Part shown: positions 34,544-43,111 of the stretch, piece after piece | How the letters are laid out: every line of letters begins with the position of its first letter | How positions within the stretch are numbered: the first letter of the stretch is position 1 | Source of the DNA: Streptomyces inusitatus | Lineage (GTDB): Bacteria > Actinomycetota > Actinomycetes > Streptomycetales > Streptomycetaceae | DNA: 64,000 nt | Reading direction: 5' to 3' | Assembly (NCBI RefSeq): GCF_014651115.1 | Contig: NZ_BMWG01000020.1 | Location: 30,994 to 94,993 of the forward strand | Translations under genes and position numbers: made by a program | The notes under the pieces: generated by a model | Seen by the model: the letters and a program-made list of their open reading frames with translations, nothing else | What the model was told of the DNA's origin: nothing | Database searches by the model: none

Positions 34544-35626
34544 ATGAGTACCGAAGCCATGCGACGGATTCTGCGCGGCCCGAGCGGTCTGGGCACGGCA
34601 AGCCTGCATCTGGCGCGACGCGAGGAGGCCCCCGCGTCCCCGCGGACGGGCAGCCCGGTCCCGGGCCTCTACCACCACCCGGTGGCGGAGCCCGACCCCG
34701 AGCGGGTGGCCGAGGTCGATCGCAGGGCGAAGACCTGGGCGATCGACGAGATCGAGCTGTATCCCCCCGAATGGGAGGAGCAGTTCGACGGGTTCGGTGT
34801 GGGCCGCTACATGGCCATCTGCCATCCCGACGCCCCCACCGTCGACCATCTCATGATCGCCGCCCGGCTGATGGTCGCCGAGAACGCGGTCGACGACTAC
34901 TACTGCGAGGACCACGGCGGCTCGCCCATCGGCCTCGGCGGGCGGCTGCTGCTGGCCCACACGGCCATCGACCCGCTGCACACCGTACGGGAGTACGCGC
35001 AGCCGTGGACCGAGTCGCTCCGGGCGGACGCTCCCCGGCGGGCCTACAGCTCCGCCATGGACCACTTCCTCCAGGCGGCCACGGCCTCCCAGCGGGACCG
35101 GTTCCGGCACGACATCGCCCGGCTGCATCTGGGATATCTCGCCGAGGCCGCCTGGGACCAGACGGAGCACACCCCCGAGGTGTGGGAGTACCTGGCGATG
35201 CGTCAGCACAACAACTTCCGCCCCTGCCCCACGATCACCGACACCGTCGGAGGGTACGAACTCCCCGCCGACCTCCACGCCCAGCCCGCCATGCAGCGGG
35301 TCATCGCGCTCGCCTCGAACGCCACCACCATCGTCAACGACCTGTACTCGTACACCAAGGAACTCGCCGGTCCCGACCGGCATCTCAACCTGCCGGTGGT
35401 GATCGCCGAACGCGAGGAGCGCACCGAACGCGAGGCGTATCTGAAGGCGGTCGAGATCCACAACGAGCTCATGCACGGCTTCGAGGCCGAGGCCGCCGCC
35501 CTGCTCGCGGCCTGTCCCCACCCGGCCGTGGCGCGCTTTCTGCGCGGGGTGGCCGTCTGGGTCGACGGCAATCACCACTGGCACCAGAACAACACCTACC
35601 GCTACAGCCTGCCAGACTTCTGGTAG
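34544..35626 (+). CDS. 2-methylisoborneol synthase (class I terpene cyclase)
   Basis: 360 aa. Cyclises 2-methyl-GPP to the musty odorant 2-methylisoborneol. The aspartate-rich motif is DDYYCED (117-123) and the NSE-type triad NDLYSYTKE (Asn265, Ser269, Glu273); both bind the Mg-diphosphate cluster. The N-terminal about 55 residues are Pro/Arg-rich and probably disordered, with RRILRGPSGLGTASLHLAR a plausible encapsulin-targeting segment. It is shorter than the about 440-aa Streptomyces coelicolor enzyme (from memory) because this N-terminal region is reduced. Sits 88 bp after the shell gene. Confidence 0.95.
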   Translation: MSTEAMRRILRGPSGLGTASLHLARREEAPASPRTGSPVPGLYHHPVAEPDPERVAEVDRRAKTWAIDEIELYPPEWEEQFDGFGVGRYMAICHPDAPTVDHLMIAARLMVAENAVDDYYCEDHGGSPIGLGGRLLLAHTAIDPLHTVREYAQPWTESLRADAPRRAYSSAMDHFLQAATASQRDRFRHDIARLHLGYLAEAAWDQTEHTPEVWEYLAMRQHNNFRPCPTITDTVGGYELPADLHAQPAMQRVIALASNATTIVNDLYSYTKELAGPDRHLNLPVVIAEREERTEREAYLKAVEIHNELMHGFEAEAAALLAACPHPAVARFLRGVAVWVDGNHHWHQNNTYRYSLPDFW

Positions 35627-35641
35627 GGGAAGGAAACACCC

Positions 35642-36505
35642 GTGTCCGTGCAAGACATCACCACCGTCCCCGCCCCCGCCACGCCCTACCAGGGCGATAT
35701 CGCCCGCTACTGGGACCATGAGGCCAGACCCGTCAATCTGCGTCTCGGCGATGTCGACGGCCTCTACCACCACCACTACGGCATCGGCGACGTCGACCAC
35801 GCCGCCCTGGGGGCCCCCGACGCCGCCGACCGGGAGAAGAAGCTGGTCGCCGAATTGCACCGGCTGGAGTCCGCGCAGGCCGAACTCCTCCTCGACCACC
35901 TCGGCCCCAGGCGCCCCGACGAGCTGCTCGTCGACGCCGGCTGCGGTCGCGGCGGCTCCATGGTGATGGCCCATCAGCGATTCGGCAGCGATGTCGCGGG
36001 CGTCACCCTCTCCGCCAAACAGGCCGACTTCGCCAACGGGCGCGCCCGTGAACTCGGCATCGAGAAGTCCGTCCAGGCCCATGTCCACAACATGCTCGAC
36101 ATGCCCTTCACGACCGGGCAGGCGGCCGCCTCCTGGAACAACGAGTCGAGCATGTACGTCGACCTGCACGACCTCTTCGCCGAGCACTCCCGCATCCTCG
36201 CCCCCGGCGGCCGGTACGTCACCATCACGGGCTGCTGGAACCCGGTCTACGGCCAGCCCTCGAAGTGGGTTTCGCAGATCAACGCGCACTTCGAATGCAA
36301 CATTCACTCCCGCCGTGAGTATCTGCGGGCCATGTCGGACAACCGTCTCGTACCGCAGGCCGTCATAGACCTCACGGCCGCGACCCTGCCCTACTGGGAG
36401 CTGCGGGCCACCTCGTCCCTGGTCACGGGGATCGAGGAAGCGTTCCTCAACTCCTACAAGGACGGCTCCTTCCAGTACCTTCTGATCGCGGCCGACCGTA
36501 TCTGA
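35642..36505 (+). CDS. Geranyl diphosphate 2-C-methyltransferase
   Basis: 287 aa SAM-dependent methyltransferase that adds a methyl to C2 of GPP, making the 2-MIB synthase substrate. The SAM-binding motif I is VDAGCGRGGSMVMAHQRFG (about 98-116), followed by DVAGVTLSAKQADFAN and the WNNESSMYVDLHDLF segment with acidic residues near the substrate. It starts 15 bases after the cyclase stop, with GGGGAAGGAAA as ribosome site. The three genes 33043-36505 form one operon for encapsulated 2-MIB production. Confidence 0.95.
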   Translation: MSVQDITTVPAPATPYQGDIARYWDHEARPVNLRLGDVDGLYHHHYGIGDVDHAALGAPDAADREKKLVAELHRLESAQAELLLDHLGPRRPDELLVDAGCGRGGSMVMAHQRFGSDVAGVTLSAKQADFANGRARELGIEKSVQAHVHNMLDMPFTTGQAAASWNNESSMYVDLHDLFAEHSRILAPGGRYVTITGCWNPVYGQPSKWVSQINAHFECNIHSRREYLRAMSDNRLVPQAVIDLTAATLPYWELRATSSLVTGIEEAFLNSYKDGSFQYLLIAADRI

Positions 36506-36558
36506 TCAGACTGTTTCTCTTTTGGTCGAGTTCGGACCGTCTGCGGCTCCGCAACAGT

Positions 36559-36586
36559 GCCCGGTGTCCCTCGTGGGGCACCGGGC
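36559..36586 (+). terminator. Hairpin ending the MIB operon
   Basis: Arms GCCCGGTG and CACCGGGC (36559-36566, 36579-36586) close on a further CCC/GGG pair, 53 bases after the methyltransferase stop. A weak TTGTG run follows. Confidence 0.6.
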
Positions 36587-36702
36587 GGCCTTGTGTCCAG
36601 GGCGGGGCCCGGGTGCCGAGGGCGGAGAGCTTCGGATGACATGCCGTCTGACATGCCGTCTCAATCGCGTCGTCCGGGCCGGGAGCATGCGGAAATCTGT
36701 CC

Positions 36703-37452
36703 ATGCGCCTTTTCTCCCGCCCGGCCCTGACCCGCCGGGCCGGCACCCTGGCCGCGGCCGTCCGCGGATACACCGCCCGCGCCCGGCGCTATGTGCGCGG
36801 TGCGCCGGGCGCCTATGTCTGGCTGGCGGCCCTGCTCGTCACCACCGTCCTCATGCACCATATGTCGCAAGAGTTCGAGACCGCCTTCCTCCGGCAGCGC
36901 TCGACCAATATCCACGAGCTGTCGACCCACCCGGTACGGGTCCTGATCTCCAGCGCCTTCTGGATCGACGGCGGCGGCTGGCTGTCCTACGCGGTCCTGT
37001 ACTCCGTCTTCCACGCGCAGGCCGAACGCTGGCTCGGCACCCTCCGCTGGCTCACGGTCGCCGTCGCCGCCCATGTGCTGGCCACCCTCGTCAGCGAGGG
37101 CGCCCTGCTGTGGGCGATCCGCCACGGCCTCGCGCCGCACTCGGCCGTCAACACCCTCGACGTCGGAGTGAGCTACGCGCTCGCGGGTGTGGTCGCCGTG
37201 CTCACGTACCGCATCGCGGCACCCTGGCGATACGGCTATCTGGTGGGGGTCCTGGCCGTCTACGGCCCCCCGCTCATCGTCGGCCGCACCTTCACGGACC
37301 TCGGCCACTTCACCTCCGTCCTCATCGGCCTGGCCTGTTATCCGCTCGTACGCCACCGGGGCCCCGCCTGGAACCCGGGGGAAACGCTCGGACGGGTACG
37401 GGAGAGCTTCCGCCGCCGCCGGCGGGGTGGCGACGGCACGGCACGCGACTGA
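36703..37452 (+). CDS. Rhomboid-like multi-pass membrane protein
   Basis: 249 aa with about six hydrophobic segments. A putative catalytic Ser in TLDVGVSYALAG and His in DLGHFTSVLIGLAC, with Gly-rich context, match the rhomboid-like family of actinobacteria (GxS...H). Rhomboids cut transmembrane helices inside the bilayer, but in this family the active site is atypical (GVSY rather than GxSG) and protease activity is unproven. No strong ribosome site. It converges on the small membrane protein ending at 37457, five bases away. Confidence 0.7.
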   Translation: MRLFSRPALTRRAGTLAAAVRGYTARARRYVRGAPGAYVWLAALLVTTVLMHHMSQEFETAFLRQRSTNIHELSTHPVRVLISSAFWIDGGGWLSYAVLYSVFHAQAERWLGTLRWLTVAVAAHVLATLVSEGALLWAIRHGLAPHSAVNTLDVGVSYALAGVVAVLTYRIAAPWRYGYLVGVLAVYGPPLIVGRTFTDLGHFTSVLIGLACYPLVRHRGPAWNPGETLGRVRESFRRRRRGGDGTARD

Positions 37453-37456
37453 CTGC

Positions 37457-37786
37457 CTACAGCGGAACGCGCGCGATCAGGGCGGCCAGCAGCGCACAGG
37501 CTGCCGCCGCCGCCCAGAAGCGCGGGGCGCGGACGTCCTCCAGCGTCTCCCGAGACGCTCCGGTCCTCAGCAGCGCCCTCTCCGCGAGCGGGGCGACGCC
37601 CACCGCCACGTACACCCTGACCGCCGTCTCCATCAGCTCCCAGTCGCCGTCGGGCGGCGCGAGAAGAAGGGCGAGGACGAATCCCGCGGTGACCGCCGAC
37701 TCCAGCTTCCAGCCGCGGCTGTTCCGTACGACCAGCACGGCCTGAGCGGCCAGGAGCAGGAGGAAAGCTGCTTGGAACGCGACCAC
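37457..37786 (-). CDS. Small hypothetical membrane protein
   Basis: 109 aa with three or four hydrophobic segments (about 3-20, 30-45, 58-68, 88-105) and few other features. GTG start. It lies 17 bp downstream of nothing and 18 bp upstream of the aldo/keto reductase stop, same strand, so it could be the last gene of that short unit. No family recognised. Confidence 0.55.
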   Translation of the reverse strand: MVAFQAAFLLLLAAQAVLVVRNSRGWKLESAVTAGFVLALLLAPPDGDWELMETAVRVYVAVGVAPLAERALLRTGASRETLEDVRAPRFWAAAAACALLAALIARVPL

Positions 37787-37803
37787 TGAACGTCCTCGCT
37801 TCT

Positions 37804-38748
37804 TCAGGCGGAGGCTTCGGTCAGGAGGGAGAGATGGGCCTCGGTCAGCTCCAGGCCGTCGATGGCGAGGAGCGCGGAGAGCTGTTCGGGGGTGCGGGCG
37901 CTGGCGAGCGGGGCGGCGACCGTGGGGCGGGAGGCGAGCCAGCCCAGGGCGACCGTCGCGATCTCAGTGTCCAGGTCCGCGGCCACCGTGTCGAGAGCGG
38001 CGAGGACCCGCCGGCCGCGCTCGGTCTCCAGATGTGCCGCGGCCGTGCCGGAGCGGCCGCTGTCGACGGTGGTCCCGGGCCGGTACTTGCCGGTGAGGAA
38101 CCCCGAGGCGAGCCCGAAGTAGGGGACGGCGGCGATGCCGGCGCGGGCGGCGGTGTCCTGGAGAGCGCCCTCGTAGGTGTCGCGGGAGACCAGGTTGTAG
38201 TGGGGCTGGAGGACGGAGTAGCGGGCCAGGCCCTCACGTTCGGAGAAGTCGATGGACTCCTGAAGACGCTCGGGGGTGATGTTGGACGCCCCGACGGCCC
38301 GGACCCGGCCCGAGCGCACCAGCTCGTCGAGGGCGGTCACGATCTCCTCGACGGGGACGGACGGGTCGTCGAAGTGGGTGTAGTAGAGGTCGATGTAATC
38401 GGTGTTCAGCCGCTTCAGGGAGGCCTCGGCCGCCGCCTTGACGGTGGCCGGGGACAGCCCCTTGAACTCGGGGTGGGCGCCGACCTTGGTGGCGACGACG
38501 ATGTCGGAGCGGTTGCCGCGCGCGGTGAGCCACTCGCCGATCAGGGTCTCCGACTCACCGCCCCGATTGCCCTCCGCCCAGGCGGAGTAGGAGTCGGCCG
38601 TGTCGATGAAGTTGCCGCCCCCGGCGGTGTAGGCGTCGAGGACGGCGAAGGTGCCGGACCGGTCGGCGGTCCAGCCGAAGACATTGCCCCCGAGGGCGAG
38701 CGGGGAGACTTGGAGACCGGAGGAGGCGAGGGAGCGCAGCGATGTCAT
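37804..38748 (-). CDS. Aldo/keto reductase
   Basis: 314 aa (beta/alpha)8-barrel, NADPH-dependent. Signature blocks: SSGLQVSPLALGGNVFGW, FIDTADSYSAW with the catalytic Tyr, ATKVGAHPEF with Lys, YIDLYYTHFDDP with His, and the SNITPERLQESI and QPHYNLVSR strands. It reads like the yhdN/tas group rather than a sugar-specific enzyme. The start at 38748 gives the family's usual length; an upstream GTG at 38814 is unsupported. Substrate unknown. The five-unit CCCCCG repeat lies just upstream. Confidence 0.9.
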   Translation of the reverse strand: MTSLRSLASSGLQVSPLALGGNVFGWTADRSGTFAVLDAYTAGGGNFIDTADSYSAWAEGNRGGESETLIGEWLTARGNRSDIVVATKVGAHPEFKGLSPATVKAAAEASLKRLNTDYIDLYYTHFDDPSVPVEEIVTALDELVRSGRVRAVGASNITPERLQESIDFSEREGLARYSVLQPHYNLVSRDTYEGALQDTAARAGIAAVPYFGLASGFLTGKYRPGTTVDSGRSGTAAAHLETERGRRVLAALDTVAADLDTEIATVALGWLASRPTVAAPLASARTPEQLSALLAIDGLELTEAHLSLLTEASA

Positions 38749-38824
38749 GCGGTTATTCAACACCGTTCCGCGCAGCGGATCTTGGAAAACCGCGGTGACG
38801 ACATCAGCTCGCAATGACCGCCCG

Positions 38825-38854
38825 CCCCCGCCCCCGCCCCCGCCCCCGCCCCCG
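38825..38854. repeat. (CCCCCG)5 microsatellite
   Basis: Five perfect hexamers in the 118-bp gap between the aldehyde dehydrogenase stop and the aldo/keto reductase start. Such runs vary by slippage and are difficult to sequence; no function is evident. Confidence 0.9.
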
Positions 38855-38866
38855 GTCCCGGTCGGT

Positions 38867-40330
38867 TCAGCGGTAGACGGTCTGCGACTGCTGGTACGCC
38901 ATCAGCCCCTCCGGCCCCAGCTCCCGGCCGAGGCCGCTCGACTTGATCCCGCCGAAGGGGGCCGCCGGGTCCGGGACATAGCGGTTCACACCGATGGATC
39001 CGGTGGCTACGCGGCGTGCCACCGCCGCGCCGCGCTCGGGGTCGGAGGTCCATACGGTGCCGCCGAGGCCGAATTCGGAGTCGTTGGCGATGCGGACCGC
39101 CTCGTCGACGCCGTCGTAGGGGATCAGCGACAGCACCGGGCCGAAGATCTCCTCCTGGGCGATGGCGGAGCCGTTGTCGACATCGGCGAAGACGGTCGGC
39201 TCGACGAACCAGCCGCGGTCCTGGTGCTGGGGACGGCGGCCGCCGGTGGTGAGTCTGGCGTCCGAGGCGATCCCCCGGGCGATGTACGACTCGACACGGT
39301 CGCGCTGCCGTGCGGTGGCCAGCGGGCCGATCCGGGTGGCGGGGTCGAGGGCGGGTCCCACGGGCAGGGACTCGGCGAGTGCGGTGAAGGCGTCGACGAC
39401 CTCGGCGTAGCGATGGCGGGGAGCCAGTACCCGGGTGCCGAGGAAGCATGTCTGGCCGTTGTTGAGGAGGGTGCTGCTGAACAGGCCCTCGCCGATGGAG
39501 GCCAGATCCAGTTCGATGTCGTCCAGCACGATCGCGGCCGACTTGCCGCCGAGTTCGAGCGTCACCGGGCGCAGCAGCCGTCCGCAGGCCTCGGCGATGG
39601 ACCGGCCGGCGGGGGTGGAGCCGGTGAAGGCGACTTTGTCGACCCCGGGGTGGGAGACGAGGTAGGCGCCCACCTCTCGGCCGGCCGGGACGATGTTGAT
39701 CACTCCGGCCGGTACCCCGGCCGCCTCCGCCGCCTCGGCGAGCAGATAGGAGTCCAGAACGGTCTCCGGCGAGGGCTTCACGACCAGGGTGCAGCCGGCC
39801 GCCATGGCGGGCGCGATCTTGAACATGGAGAGGGCCTGGGGGAAGTTCCACGGCACGATGGCGGCCACCACCCCGACCGGCAGTCTGCGGACCTCGACCG
39901 AGCCGCCGAGCAGCCCGGGGCGTACCTCCTCGAAGGCCGACGTACGGGCGAGCCCCGCGTAGTAGCGCAGCACGGCGCTCGGGTAGCCGGTCTCCAGCTG
40001 TGCGGCGACCGCCACCGGCATGCCGTTCTGGGAGCTCACCCGCTCCACGAATCCATCGGCCCGGGCGTCGATCTCCACGGCGAACCGCTCCATCACCTCG
40101 GCCCGTCGGGCGGGGTCCCAGCCCGACCAGCCTGCGGGGTCCTCGAAGGCCCGCCGGGCGGCCAGTACCGCCCTGTCGATATCGGCCTCGGCGCCCTCCG
40201 GCACCCCGCCGAGCGGCTGTTCCGTGCTGGGGTCGATCGGGACGATCACCCGGTCGGTGCTGGGACCGACCCATGATCCGCCGATGTAGAAGGTGTCGTA
40301 GGCGGTACGGGTCTCCTGGCGGGTCTCCAT
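38867..40330 (-). CDS. NAD(P)-dependent aldehyde dehydrogenase
   Basis: 487 aa. Oxidises an aldehyde to its acid. The nucleotide fold shows VGVVAAIVPWNFPQALSMFKIAPAMAAGC, the catalytic Glu in VTLELGGKSA and the nucleophilic Cys in NNGQTCFLGTR; EEIFGPVLSL and SGLGRELGPEGL follow. The ATGA overlap with the upstream alpha/beta hydrolase gene (stop 40330-40332) makes them a coupled pair. With the GAF/Fis regulator nearby, catabolism of an aldehyde or ester substrate is likely, but which is unknown. Confidence 0.93.
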   Translation of the reverse strand: METRQETRTAYDTFYIGGSWVGPSTDRVIVPIDPSTEQPLGGVPEGAEADIDRAVLAARRAFEDPAGWSGWDPARRAEVMERFAVEIDARADGFVERVSSQNGMPVAVAAQLETGYPSAVLRYYAGLARTSAFEEVRPGLLGGSVEVRRLPVGVVAAIVPWNFPQALSMFKIAPAMAAGCTLVVKPSPETVLDSYLLAEAAEAAGVPAGVINIVPAGREVGAYLVSHPGVDKVAFTGSTPAGRSIAEACGRLLRPVTLELGGKSAAIVLDDIELDLASIGEGLFSSTLLNNGQTCFLGTRVLAPRHRYAEVVDAFTALAESLPVGPALDPATRIGPLATARQRDRVESYIARGIASDARLTTGGRRPQHQDRGWFVEPTVFADVDNGSAIAQEEIFGPVLSLIPYDGVDEAVRIANDSEFGLGGTVWTSDPERGAAVARRVATGSIGVNRYVPDPAAPFGGIKSSGLGRELGPEGLMAYQQSQTVYR

Positions 40331-41205
40331 CAGACGGCTCCCTGATCGTTCTGTGCGGGGTCTGTGCCCGGGGTCGGGGCTGGGTCGGTGTCAGTGTCGG
40401 TGTCGGCTGTCGTCGCTCTGCGGACGGCGGCGACGAACGCCTCCGGCGCGTCGATGTGCAGCAGATGACTCGCCCCGTCGATCACCTCGGAGCGGATCGC
40501 GGGCACCGCGCGCACCAGCCGCCGGTGCACCTTGTGGAAGAAGGGATTGCTCTCCGCGCCGAGCAGAAAGGTGACGGGGACGCGGATGTCCCGGATCCGG
40601 CTCAGCGGCAGATGCTCGAACATCACTCCGTACGGATGCGGGTCCAGCTCCGCCAGGACATTGCGGGCATGGGACAGCAACCGCTCCCGCTCCCGGCGCG
40701 GAGCCGTGTCGAAGGCGGGCCCGGCGGCCCAGCGGAAGAAGGCTCCGGCCGCCTCCTCCCGGCGTCCGCGCAGCCGTGCCAGGGTGACGCGGGCGAGCGC
40801 GCGGAGCATCGAGGGCGTCGCCAGCCGGGTGCCGTGGAACGGAGGCTCCGCCACGATCAGCCGCCGGACCAGTTCGGGGTGGCCCGCGGTCAGCCCGAGG
40901 GCGATGTTGCCGCCCGCGCTCCAGCCGACGACCGTCGCCGGGCCTTCGGCCACCCGCTTCAGCAGGGCCGCCGCGTCGGCCACATGACGCCGGTGGTCGC
41001 GGACCGGCGGATGCGCGGACGCGCCGTAACCACGCCGGTCGTAGACGATCACCCGGTGTCCGGCGGCCACGAGGCCGTCCACGACCCCGTCCCAGGTGGC
41101 GGCCTGCGCGCCGCTGCCGTGGATCAGCAGGAGCGGCGGCCCGTGCCCCCGCTCCTCGTACGCGAGGTCGACTCCGTCGATACGCAGAAGGAGTGGATCG
41201 CGCAC
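40330..41205 (-). CDS. Alpha/beta hydrolase
   Basis: 291 aa. The nucleophile elbow is VVGWSAGGNIALGL (Ser), the oxyanion region LLLIHGSGAQAATW, and the catalytic His near the C-terminus in GASHLLHIDAPEAFV. It resembles meta-cleavage-product and ester hydrolases but the substrate is not apparent. It ends in a Thr-Asp repeat tail (TTADTDTDTDPAPT). It overlaps the aldehyde dehydrogenase start by four bases, and the GAF/Fis regulator lies upstream on the same strand. Confidence 0.85.
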   Translation of the reverse strand: MRDPLLLRIDGVDLAYEERGHGPPLLLIHGSGAQAATWDGVVDGLVAAGHRVIVYDRRGYGASAHPPVRDHRRHVADAAALLKRVAEGPATVVGWSAGGNIALGLTAGHPELVRRLIVAEPPFHGTRLATPSMLRALARVTLARLRGRREEAAGAFFRWAAGPAFDTAPRRERERLLSHARNVLAELDPHPYGVMFEHLPLSRIRDIRVPVTFLLGAESNPFFHKVHRRLVRAVPAIRSEVIDGASHLLHIDAPEAFVAAVRRATTADTDTDTDPAPTPGTDPAQNDQGAV

Positions 41206-41371
41206 CTCAGCCGCCCGGCCGGGGCGAGGGGGAGCCCGGGGTGCCGCCCGGGGAGGTTCTCAGCACGGCGGTATGACGCACGGTACGGCTCCTTTGCCGA
41301 AGGGACTCCTCGGAGGCTAGAGTCGGTCGCCGACCGCGAACTGTTCAATTTCTGGACACTTCTCAGAAGGC

Positions 41372-43039
41372 TCAGAAGATGATGTGCAGGGCACGCATTC
41401 GGTTGTAGAGCGTGGTCCGGCTGATGCCGAGGCGTCGCGCGGCGCGGAGCTTATTGCCGCCGCAGGCCCGCAGCGCCGCCGCGATGGTGTCGTGCTCGGC
41501 CCGTTCCAGCGGAGTCATCCGGCGCAGCCGGGGGCTGACCCGATACCCCTCGGGGAGATCGCCGGGTGTCACGTCCCCCGCGGAACGCCGTTCCAGCACG
41601 GCCCGGACCACGGCCCGCAGTTCGCGGAGATTGCCCGGCCAGGGATGGCCCGCCAGCGCGGCCAGTGCGGCCGGGGTGAAACGCGGCCCGGGGTCGGCCC
41701 CCAGCTCGTCGAGCACGGCCCGCACCAGCCCCGGCAGCTCCTCCGTACGGTCCCGCAGGGGCGCCAGCTCGATCCGCCCGGCGCACGCGGCGGCGAGCGC
41801 CGCGCCCGGGCCGTCGAGATCGCCGGCCGGGGCGCCGGTCAGGACGATCCGGGGCGCGTCCGGCCGTTCGAGGAGATGCCGCAGCCGGACGGCGCACGCC
41901 TCGGGCAGCAGCTGCACCTCCTCGACCAGCAGCGGGCTCCGGGCCCCGGCCGCCGCGCCGAGATCGCGGAGCCACGCGGCCTCGCCCCGCACGGCCGCCT
42001 CCGACGAGTCCAGTACGACCGGCGGCCGGGGGTCCGTCCCGGCCAGCGAACGGGCCTTCGTCGTCCGGCCGGTTCCCGGAGCCCCGCCGATGTACACCGG
42101 GGTGTCGGAGCGCGAACGCGCGCCCGGTCGCGCGAGGGCGAGGGCGAGGGCGAGCGCGGGGGCGGGCGTGGACCGCGTCTCGGCCGGGACGGTGAATTCG
42201 AAGAGGACCCCGCCGGCTCCGGGGCCGAGTGACCGGGGCCGTACCTCCACCGACCTTCCCGACACCAGCTCCACCCGCCGGGCCGGACCCGTACCGTCCC
42301 GCGAGCGAAGCCCGGCCGCCAGCTCCCGGAGCAGGAGGTGATCCAGCGGATCGAGGAGTTCCACGGCCGCCGGATTGGCCAGCACCACCCCCTCGCCGAG
42401 CACCAGCAGCGGCAGGGTCCGGCCGGCCGCCGCGACCTGGAAGGCGGCCAGCAGGCGCTGCTCGGCGGCGCGCGTCGTGCGCAGCAGCCGTTCCTCGATG
42501 TCGTGCGCCGCCCGGGCCAGGAACGGACCGAGCAGGGGGGAGCCGTCCCCGGTGAGGCAGGTGATGTCGAGGACGCCCTCCAGCCTGCGGGTCACCGGAT
42601 GGATGATCGGATGCCCGTAGCAGCTGAAGCGCTTGAACGGCTCCAGATAGTGCTCGTCGCCGTGCACCGCGAGACCGCGCCGCACCTCGTACACCGTGGC
42701 GATCGAGTTCGTCCCGGTCGTCTCCTCCAGGAACACCCCGCCCGCCACCACCCCCAGCCCTTCGAGCCGGTCGCGGAGCCCCCGGGGGCCGACCGTCGGG
42801 GCGACGATGCGCGAGGCCCGGTCGGCGAGCACGACGCAGAACGAGGCGTCGCCGAGCTGGTCCGCCAGCTCCGTGAGGACGGGCCCGGCGGCGGTGGCGA
42901 GCCGGCCGCGCCGGTCGACGGCGTCGGGGTCCACCCGTATCTCGGGGGCGGCGGGGGTGAGCCCGCTCAGCTCGGACCGCCGCCAGGACAGGGCGATCTC
43001 CGGACGCGGTGCGGTGTCGGCGGTGTCGCTGGGATGCAC
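41372..43039 (-). CDS. GAF-domain / Fis-type transcriptional regulator with degenerate AAA module
   Basis: 555 aa. Starts at GTG 43039, preceded by GGAGG at the right distance, rather than the further TTG at 43111. The GAF-like sensor (about 60-200: SFCVVLADRASRIVAP...FLEETTGTNSIATVYE) resembles AcoR/MimR regulators. The central region recalls an AAA+ sigma-54 activator, yet the P-loop reads GAPGTGRTT, with Arg for Lys, and no GAFTGA loop is visible. The C-terminal Fis HTH (NKLRAARRLGISRTTLYNRMRAL) is intact. Streptomyces lacks sigma-54, so it must act otherwise. It likely controls the hydrolase/aldehyde dehydrogenase pair. Confidence 0.82.
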   Translation of the reverse strand: MHPSDTADTAPRPEIALSWRRSELSGLTPAAPEIRVDPDAVDRRGRLATAAGPVLTELADQLGDASFCVVLADRASRIVAPTVGPRGLRDRLEGLGVVAGGVFLEETTGTNSIATVYEVRRGLAVHGDEHYLEPFKRFSCYGHPIIHPVTRRLEGVLDITCLTGDGSPLLGPFLARAAHDIEERLLRTTRAAEQRLLAAFQVAAAGRTLPLLVLGEGVVLANPAAVELLDPLDHLLLRELAAGLRSRDGTGPARRVELVSGRSVEVRPRSLGPGAGGVLFEFTVPAETRSTPAPALALALALARPGARSRSDTPVYIGGAPGTGRTTKARSLAGTDPRPPVVLDSSEAAVRGEAAWLRDLGAAAGARSPLLVEEVQLLPEACAVRLRHLLERPDAPRIVLTGAPAGDLDGPGAALAAACAGRIELAPLRDRTEELPGLVRAVLDELGADPGPRFTPAALAALAGHPWPGNLRELRAVVRAVLERRSAGDVTPGDLPEGYRVSPRLRRMTPLERAEHDTIAAALRACGGNKLRAARRLGISRTTLYNRMRALHIIF

Positions 43040-43111
43040 GGCGGCCTCCGGCAAGGTGGTGCTGGCTGAGCCCGTACGTACGCGCTGACGGCGCGTGCTC
43101 CCCGCACTCAA

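Noticed and set aside
38825..38854. CCCCCG repeat as a regulatory element
   Set aside because: Such hexamer runs are common in this base composition and no conserved context was seen.
43040..43111. TTG 43111 as start of the GAF/Fis regulator
   Set aside because: No ribosome site there, whereas GGAGG lies six bases before GTG 43039.
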